From the NCBI GenBank assembly GCA_900551465.1, contig URWL01000038.1, positions 1 through 10,511 of the forward strand: DNA of 10,511 bases. Reading direction: 5' to 3'. The translations under genes and the position numbers were made by a program. This document shows positions 6,085 through 10,511 of this stretch, one piece after another (within the stretch, counting starts at the first letter, position 1; the number at the start of each line of letters is the position of its first letter). This DNA is from an uncultured Blautia sp. (GTDB lineage Bacteria; Bacillota; Clostridia; Lachnospirales; Lachnospiraceae). The notes under the pieces were generated by a model that searched no databases, had not been told where the DNA came from, and saw only the letters and a program-made list of their open reading frames with translations.

Positions 6085-7548
6085 ATGAGAGCAAACAATC
6101 TTACTCTGCTCACTGATCTCTATGAACTGACCATGATGCAGGGTTATTTTAAAAACCCCACAAATCAAACTGTTATTTTTGACATGTTTTACCGTAACAA
6201 TCCATGCGGAGGAAGCTTTGCAATTGCGGCAGGCCTGGAACAGATGATCGAATATATCGAAAATCTGCGTTTTACAGAAGAAGATATAGAATACTTAAGA
6301 AGTCTGGATATGTTTCAGGAAGATTTTCTGGACTATCTGAGTACTTTCCACTTTACCGGTGATATCTATGCCATTCCGGAAGGAACGGTTGTTTTCCCCC
6401 GTGAACCCATTGTCAAGGTAATCGCTCCTATCATGGAAGCTCAGCTTGTGGAAACTGCAATCCTGAACATTATTAATCATCAGAGTCTCATTGCCACCAA
6501 AGCCGCCAGAGTCTGCTATGCAGCCCGCGGAGACGGTGTAATGGAATTCGGACTTCGCCGCGCCCAGGGACCGGATGCCGGCATTTACGGAGCTCGCGCA
6601 GCCGTGATCGCAGGCTGTGTAGGAACATCCAATGTACTTACCGGTCAGATGTTCCATGTTCCGGTTCTCGGTACCCATGCCCACAGCTGGATCATGAGTT
6701 TCCCGGATGAGTATACCGCCTTTAAAACCTATGCAAAAATGTATCCTGATTCCTGTACACTTCTTGTAGATACCTATGACGTATTGAAATCCGGTGTTCC
6801 CAATGCCATACGTGTATTTGAGGAAATGCGTGAAGAGGGGATCAAACTGACAAAATATGGCATCCGCATCGACAGCGGCGATCTGGCTTATCTGTCCAAA
6901 GAAGCCTACAAAATGCTGGCTGCTGCCGGTTTTGATGATGCCACCATCGCAGCCTCCAGCGACCTGGATGAATATTTGATCGACAGTCTGAAAACTCAGG
7001 ATGCCAAGATCAATTCCTGGGGTGTAGGAACCAATCTGATCACCAGCAAAGACAATCCAGCCTTTGGCGGTGTATATAAACTGGCTGCCGTTAAAGATTC
7101 AGACAGCAATAACTTTATTCCTAAGATTAAACTTTCTGAAAATACCGAAAAGGTCACCAATCCGGGAAATAAAACCGTTTATCGTATCTACAGCAAAACC
7201 ACCGGAAAGATCAAGGCAGACCTTATCTGTCTTGCTGACGAAGTTTTTGATCCTGAAGAGACCATGATCATCTTTGACCCTGTAGATACCTGGAAAAAGA
7301 CCAAAGTTCTGGGAGGAACCTATGAAATACGTGAACTTCTGATCCCTGTGATCCGGGAAGGAAAACGTGTTTACACTTCTCCTGATGTTATGGATATCAG
7401 GGATTACTGCCAGAAAGAACAAAATACTCTCTGGGATGAGTCCCGACGTCTCATCAATCCTCAGAAAGTTTATGTGGATCTTTCTCAGAAGCTTTACGAC
7501 CTGAAGAAAAACCTGCTGGAAGAAATGAGCGAAAAGGCTCTTGATTAA
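6085..7548 (+). CDS. pncB: nicotinate phosphoribosyltransferase
   Basis: A 487-residue enzyme joining nicotinate and PRPP to nicotinate mononucleotide, the entry step of Preiss-Handler NAD salvage, in the cytoplasm. It opens with the family motif LLTDLYELTM. Further marks are FGLRRAQGPD (155-164), GTHAHSW (196-202) with the His region phosphorylated in the ATP-dependent reaction, LLVDTYD (227-232), IRIDSGDL (260-267), ASSDLDE and WGVGTNL (312-318), which build the phosphate and base site. The ATG at 6085 follows GAAGGAG by 7 bases; earlier in-frame codons from 6031 have no ribosome site. Length fits the Firmicute form. It starts a run of three plus-strand genes, but a terminator-like hairpin separates it from the next. 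Confidence 0.96.
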   Translation: MRANNLTLLTDLYELTMMQGYFKNPTNQTVIFDMFYRNNPCGGSFAIAAGLEQMIEYIENLRFTEEDIEYLRSLDMFQEDFLDYLSTFHFTGDIYAIPEGTVVFPREPIVKVIAPIMEAQLVETAILNIINHQSLIATKAARVCYAARGDGVMEFGLRRAQGPDAGIYGARAAVIAGCVGTSNVLTGQMFHVPVLGTHAHSWIMSFPDEYTAFKTYAKMYPDSCTLLVDTYDVLKSGVPNAIRVFEEMREEGIKLTKYGIRIDSGDLAYLSKEAYKMLAAAGFDDATIAASSDLDEYLIDSLKTQDAKINSWGVGTNLITSKDNPAFGGVYKLAAVKDSDSNNFIPKIKLSENTEKVTNPGNKTVYRIYSKTTGKIKADLICLADEVFDPEETMIIFDPVDTWKKTKVLGGTYEIRELLIPVIREGKRVYTSPDVMDIRDYCQKEQNTLWDESRRLINPQKVYVDLSQKLYDLKKNLLEEMSEKALD

Positions 7549-7555
7549 AAGTCAT

Positions 7556-7601
7556 ATCCCCCTGCTGCCTTTCATATCATAAAAGGTGAGGGGGGATTTT
7601 T
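7556..7601 (+). terminator. intrinsic terminator after pncB, overlapping the ribosome site of the next gene
   Basis: ATCCCCC (7556-7562) pairs with GGGGGAT (7591-7597) and, within it, CCTTT (7568-7572) pairs with AAAGG (7582-7586). TTTTT (7597-7601) follows. The 3' arm is also the purine-rich ribosome site GGTGAGGGGGG of the peptidase gene, whose ATG starts at 7602 directly after the T-run. Confidence 0.75.
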
Positions 7602-8168
7602 ATGGACAAAGACTACACAATCCTTATTAACAGCCAAAACCCGCTTCCTGCGGATTTTATACCAAAACATCTGATAGATACAGGCTTGCCATTTGACGCC
7701 ATACCAGGCGATCCAAAACGTCTTCTGGAAGAAAAAACAGCCCATGCCGCATTGGAGCTGACAGCAAGAAGCCGCATGGAAGGACTGAGCCTTTACTGTA
7801 TCTCCGGATATCGCTCTTACATCCGGCAAAAAGAACTCTATACAGGAAATAATTACGTTGCAGCTCCGGGAACCAGTGAACATCAGAGCGGACTTGCTCT
7901 TGATCTTTCCTGCCCTGCTGTGCATATGGAGCTGACGGAAGCCTTTGCGGAAACTCAAGAGGGACTCTGGCTGAAAAAACATGCGCCTCTCTATGGTTTT
8001 ATTATCCGTTATCCGGAAAATAAAACACACATTACCGGATTTCCATGGGAACCCTGGCATATCCGTTATGTGACCAGGCCTCTGGCCTCCTATCTTACCC
8101 TTACCGGACTGACTCTGGAAGAATATCATATGATGGAGAATTCTGTGGACTTTCTTGATTTAAAGTGA
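7602..8168 (+). CDS. VanY/VanXY-like D-alanyl-D-alanine carboxypeptidase (peptidase M15), no signal peptide
   Basis: A 188-residue zinc peptidase of the M15B family, which removes the terminal D-Ala of peptidoglycan precursors. The sequence shows SGYRSY (68-73, Arg 71), SEHQSGLALD (92-101, zinc ligands His 94 and Asp 101) and EPWH (150-153, catalytic Glu 150 and zinc ligand His 153). There is no N-terminal hydrophobic segment, so it should stay in the cytoplasm. Size, the missing anchor, the YGFIIRYPE...EPWHIRYV layout and the TLEEYH tail resemble enterococcal VanXY, a cytoplasmic D,D-dipeptidase/carboxypeptidase, as I remember it. No van ligase, racemase or sensor genes are nearby, so it is not a glycopeptide-resistance cluster. 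Its start lies inside a terminator-like hairpin. The true substrate is uncertain. Confidence 0.88.
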   Translation: MDKDYTILINSQNPLPADFIPKHLIDTGLPFDAIPGDPKRLLEEKTAHAALELTARSRMEGLSLYCISGYRSYIRQKELYTGNNYVAAPGTSEHQSGLALDLSCPAVHMELTEAFAETQEGLWLKKHAPLYGFIIRYPENKTHITGFPWEPWHIRYVTRPLASYLTLTGLTLEEYHMMENSVDFLDLK

Positions 8169-8174
8169 TATACT
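8146..8174 (+). promoter_or_regulatory. possible promoter of the DAHP synthase gene
   Basis: TGGACT (8146-8151), a 17-base spacer and TATACT (8169-8174) overlap the 3' end of the peptidase gene. They predict a start near 8181, about 40 bases before the ATG at 8222. I see no T-box or other leader structure in the short gap. Confidence 0.4.
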
Positions 8175-8221
8175 GTGAATGTTTAAAAATGCCCTATTTT
8201 TACTTACGGAGGAAATATATT

Positions 8222-9253
8222 ATGTCAATGAAGATCAATCACCAGCTTCCTTTACCGGATACACTCAAAACCCAGTATCCCTTAAGCAATGAGCTGAAAA
8301 AAATAAAAGCCCGGAGAGATGATGAAATCCGCCGGATTTTTACCGGGGAATCTGATAAATTCGTTGTTCTTGTTGGTCCCTGCTCTGCAGACAATGAAGA
8401 GACTGTCTGTGAATATGTAAACCGGCTGAAAAAAGTAAATGATCAGGTTTCGGACAAGCTTATGATCATTCCAAGAGTTTATACAAATAAACCCCGCACT
8501 ACAGGAGACGGCTACAAAGGTATGCTCCACCAGCCGGAACCGGACAAGGCGCCTGATCTCCTTGGCGGAATTATTGCCATCCGAAAAATGCACATCCGCG
8601 TTTTAGAGGAAACAGGGCTTTCTACTGCAGATGAAATGCTTTATCCGGAAAATCGCAGCTATCTGGACGATGTCCTTTCCTATGAAGCCATCGGAGCCCG
8701 TTCTGTAGAAAATCAGCAGCACCGGCTGACAGCCAGCGGAATGGATATTCCTGTGGGAATGAAAAATCCTACCAGCGGTGATCTTTCCGTTATGCTGAAT
8801 TCTGTTACTGCCGCTCAGCACTCCCATCATTTCATTTACAGGGGCTTTGATGTGGAAACCGGCGGAAATGAACTTGCACACACCATTCTCCGGGGAGGTG
8901 TCAACAAATTCGGTCAGACTCAGCCCAACTATCATTATGAGGAACTTGTACGTCTGGCAGAATTATATCAGAAGTGGGAACTGAAAAATCCTGCTGTCAT
9001 TGTTGACGTAAATCATTCCAATTCCGGAAAACAATATAAAGAACAGATCCGTATTGTCAGTGAAGTCCTTCACAGCCGTAATTACAATGCAGATCTGAAA
9101 AAGCTTGTAAAAGGTGTTATGATAGAAAGCTATCTGCTGGAAGGCCGTCAGGACATCAGTGACCACATGATACCAGGCTGTTCCATCACCGATCCCTGTC
9201 TGGGATGGGAGGATACCGAAAAACTGATCTACGAAATCGCTGAGAAATGCTGA
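8222..9253 (+). CDS. 3-deoxy-7-phosphoheptulonate (DAHP) synthase, class I AroFGH type
   Basis: A 343-residue enzyme condensing phosphoenolpyruvate and erythrose 4-phosphate, the first step of the shikimate pathway. It aligns end to end with E. coli AroG/AroF by eye. Matches include VGPCS (51-55, metal Cys 54), NKPRTT (89-94, PEP-binding Lys 90), IGARSVENQ (157-165), VNHSNSGKQ (263-271, metal His 265), MIESYLLEGRQ (300-310, Glu 302) and SITDPCLGWEDT (321-332, Asp 324). The N-terminal extension, of the kind that carries feedback control in this class, is present; the inhibiting amino acid cannot be read here. The ATG at 8222 has GGAGG 9 bases upstream. Upstream in-frame codons back to 8165 overlap the preceding gene and lack a ribosome site. 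A terminator follows the stop at once. Confidence 0.95.
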   Translation: MSMKINHQLPLPDTLKTQYPLSNELKKIKARRDDEIRRIFTGESDKFVVLVGPCSADNEETVCEYVNRLKKVNDQVSDKLMIIPRVYTNKPRTTGDGYKGMLHQPEPDKAPDLLGGIIAIRKMHIRVLEETGLSTADEMLYPENRSYLDDVLSYEAIGARSVENQQHRLTASGMDIPVGMKNPTSGDLSVMLNSVTAAQHSHHFIYRGFDVETGGNELAHTILRGGVNKFGQTQPNYHYEELVRLAELYQKWELKNPAVIVDVNHSNSGKQYKEQIRIVSEVLHSRNYNADLKKLVKGVMIESYLLEGRQDISDHMIPGCSITDPCLGWEDTEKLIYEIAEKC

Positions 9254-9306
9254 CATAGAAAATGCCACCCAAAACTGGTCAAAGTTGTGAGGGTGGTTTT
9301 TCTATG
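9254..9306. terminator. bidirectional intrinsic terminator between aroF-type gene and spoVT
   Basis: CATAGAAAA...CCACCC pairs with GGGTGG...TTTTCTATG, a stem of about 15 bp with a small bulge. The plus direction ends in TTTTT and the minus direction in TTTT. It starts on the base after the DAHP synthase stop and ends 10 bp from the spoVT stop, so it serves both convergent genes. Confidence 0.88.
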
Positions 9307-9316
9307 CCTTTTTAAG

Positions 9317-9865
9317 CTACTGCTCCATCTGCCTTCCCAGAAACCCTGCTGCTGTCTGCACCAGCATCCTTTCCGTATCCCCAAATACATCCTTTTCGTT
9401 TTTTCCTATCAGGATTACTGCCCCTATGGCATCCCCGGCGCAGATGATCGGCTGCAGAATCTCTGCGCCTTCCATTTCTTTCTGGTTTGATATAACCGGA
9501 ATGCTTCCTTTCTCTCCCGGCCGGAAGCATCTGGCTTCTCTGGCCGCGATACTCTCCTCCAGTTCTTTACTGATCTCTTTTCCTGCAATTTCTCTGCTTC
9601 CATGACCGGCTGCCGCAACCACCTGATCATGGTCTGTGATACAGGCAAGAAAGCCTGTTGTCTGTGCAAGAGCCTCCACATATTCTTTTGCAAATATACT
9701 CAGTTCTCCAATTGGAGAATATTTTTTTAAAATAATCTCTCCTTCTCTGTCTGTAAAAATCTCCAGAGGAGTTCCTTCCTTGATTCGTAAAGTCCGCCGT
9801 ATTTCTTTCGGGATTACCACCCTTCCCAGGTCGTCGATCCTCCGTACGATTCCTGTAGCTTTCAT
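9317..9865 (-). CDS. spoVT: stage V sporulation protein T, AbrB-type regulator
   Basis: A 182-residue transcriptional regulator active in the forespore. In Bacillus it is made under sigma-G and tunes the sigma-G regulon, spore coat and germination traits. Residues 1-50 form the swapped-hairpin AbrB DNA-binding domain (MKATGIVRRIDDLGRVVIPK, then EIRRTLRI), nearly identical to the Bacillus protein as remembered. Residues about 55-182 form the GAF-like domain ending in the hallmark AAGFLGRQMEQ. Length is within a few residues of Bacillus SpoVT. The ATG at 9865 follows GGAGG by 9 bases. It converges on the DAHP synthase gene at a shared terminator. It marks the host as an endospore former. Confidence 0.96.
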   Translation of the reverse strand: MKATGIVRRIDDLGRVVIPKEIRRTLRIKEGTPLEIFTDREGEIILKKYSPIGELSIFAKEYVEALAQTTGFLACITDHDQVVAAAGHGSREIAGKEISKELEESIAAREARCFRPGEKGSIPVISNQKEMEGAEILQPIICAGDAIGAVILIGKNEKDVFGDTERMLVQTAAGFLGRQMEQ

Positions 9866-9906
9866 ATAAAAATTCCTCCATTTACTGTACTTTCCGATTC
9901 TGGAAA

Positions 9907-9935
9907 TAGTATCTGTAAATAGAGGAATTTTATAC
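9907..9935 (-). promoter_or_regulatory. candidate sigma-G promoter of spoVT
   Basis: On the minus strand GTATA (9935-9931), a 17-base spacer and GATACTA (9913-9907) match the sigma-G pattern GHATR / CATNHTA with one mismatch in the -10. The predicted start near 9900 gives a leader of about 35 bases. No good sigma-A promoter is visible in the gap. Confidence 0.55.
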
Positions 9936-9953
9936 CTGTTTCACACAAAAAAA

Positions 9954-10511
9954 CTAAATTCTGTCAAAAACCCATCCCATAAAAGGTGAGAGAATGATCA
10001 TAATCACCGAAAAGCTGAAAGAGCTTACAGATATCAATGTGGATTTCTGTTGAGAAGGTACTTTTTCATTTAAAATAATATCTGCTCTTACTTCCATAAA
10101 ATCATCAAAAAATGCTGCCATAAACCCGCCTGCGATCACTATATATGGATTTCCGGGAACCAGAGATCCCAATGCAGCTGCGATGCCGGAAATGCTGAAT
10201 ATCACAATCCCTCTGAATCTGAGCCGGGAACAATACTGTACCAGCTTTGCTCCAAGGGCAGCGCCCATCTGCATGAAAAACAACGACGGGCCAAGAAGCG
10301 ACGGAGTCAGTCCTATTTCCGGAAGCTTTGCCTGAAGAAAAAACAAAAGCAGTGTAGAAACAGCTCCCACAAAAGAATTTACCAGGATCAGTCCCATAAC
10401 CTTTGGATTTTTCCTTAAAAACAGAATACTTTCTGTTACACAGGTTTTGAAGCGCATTCCGATACCATCTTTGTCAGAAACAGACGGCTGTGCCATTTCA
10501 CACAATCCCAA
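9954..10511 (-). CDS. MFS transporter, C-terminal part; apparently lacks the last membrane helix
   Basis: The visible 185 residues are the second half of a major facilitator superfamily permease; the gene begins right of the window. Hydrophobic helices assignable as TM7 to TM11 can be seen: VMGLILVNSFVGAVSTLLLF, LGPSLFFMQMGAALGAKL, IVIFSISGIAAALGSLV, YIVIAGGFMAAFFDDF and LISVSSFSFSVIMIILSPF. The protein then stops at GWVFDRI, where other MFS proteins continue with a loop and TM12. No TM12-like sequence occurs in any frame of the 88 bp before spoVT. It may be a shortened functional gene or a decaying one. No clear terminator follows, so readthrough into spoVT is possible. Substrate unknown. 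Confidence 0.75.
   Translation of the reverse strand: MGLCEMAQPSVSDKDGIGMRFKTCVTESILFLRKNPKVMGLILVNSFVGAVSTLLLFFLQAKLPEIGLTPSLLGPSLFFMQMGAALGAKLVQYCSRLRFRGIVIFSISGIAAALGSLVPGNPYIVIAGGFMAAFFDDFMEVRADIILNEKVPSQQKSTLISVSSFSFSVIMIILSPFMGWVFDRI

Noticed and set aside
7572..8129. 185-codon open frame on the minus strand
   Set aside because: It is antisense to the VanXY-like peptidase, which has all catalytic residues; it has no ribosome site or recognisable domain.
8169..8221. T-box or other amino-acid leader before the DAHP synthase gene
   Set aside because: The gap is only 53 bases, with no specifier stem, T-box sequence or terminator.
7602..9253. Vancomycin-resistance cluster suggested by the VanXY-like gene
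   Set aside because: Neighbours are pncB and DAHP synthase; no D-Ala-D-Lac or D-Ala-D-Ser ligase, racemase, dehydrogenase or two-component system is present.
1..10511. Mobile elements, phage genes, CRISPR arrays, toxin-antitoxin or other defence genes
   Set aside because: No transposase, integrase, spaced direct repeat array or defence domain was found; apart from small hairpins, short dyads and one 10-bp tandem, no repeats were seen.

Overview
This window looks like ordinary chromosome from a spore-forming, low-GC anaerobic Firmicute, most likely a gut clostridium of the Lachnospiraceae type. That placement is inferred from a near-canonical SpoVT, purine-rich Shine-Dalgarno sites, AT-rich intergenic DNA and the family flavour of the proteins. 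I see no insertion sequence, phage gene, CRISPR array or plasmid function.

Left part (1-3408), mostly minus strand. A two-gene unit runs leftward from a good promoter at 1591-1619. It carries an acyl-ACP thioesterase, then an AroE-family (shikimate dehydrogenase-like) gene cut by the window edge. The AroE homologue keeps the catalytic Lys/Asp and the nucleotide-binding loop but has lost the paired Ser substrate motif. Upstream, separated by an intrinsic terminator, is aspartate ammonia-lyase (aspA). A LysR-type regulator is divergent from aspA. The two share one AT-rich control region with overlapping promoters and a dyad that fits a T-N11-A box, so the regulator probably controls aspA.

Middle part (4345-6084). 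A single tRNA-Gln(CUG) gene lies on the minus strand with its own promoter, a helically phased A-tract region upstream and a terminator that abuts the lysR stop codon. Next is a CPA-family cation:proton antiporter (minus). It is divergent from nicotinate phosphoribosyltransferase (pncB), again from physically overlapping promoters.

Right part (6085-10511). Three plus-strand genes follow: pncB (NAD salvage), a cytoplasmic VanY/VanXY-like D,D-peptidase whose start is embedded in the terminator-like hairpin after pncB, and a class I DAHP synthase (entry to the shikimate pathway). They meet a minus-strand spoVT at a shared bidirectional terminator. spoVT has a plausible sigma-G type promoter. Behind it ends an MFS transporter gene, cut by the right edge, that appears to lack its twelfth membrane helix.

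The genes are mainly housekeeping metabolism (aromatic pathway, aspartate/fumarate, NAD salvage, ion homeostasis, sporulation). I did not find a convincing new multi-gene system. The points most worth a second look are the substituted AroE-like enzyme paired with a thioesterase, the signal-less VanXY-like peptidase with its start inside a terminator, the truncated MFS gene, and two compact divergent promoter regions.
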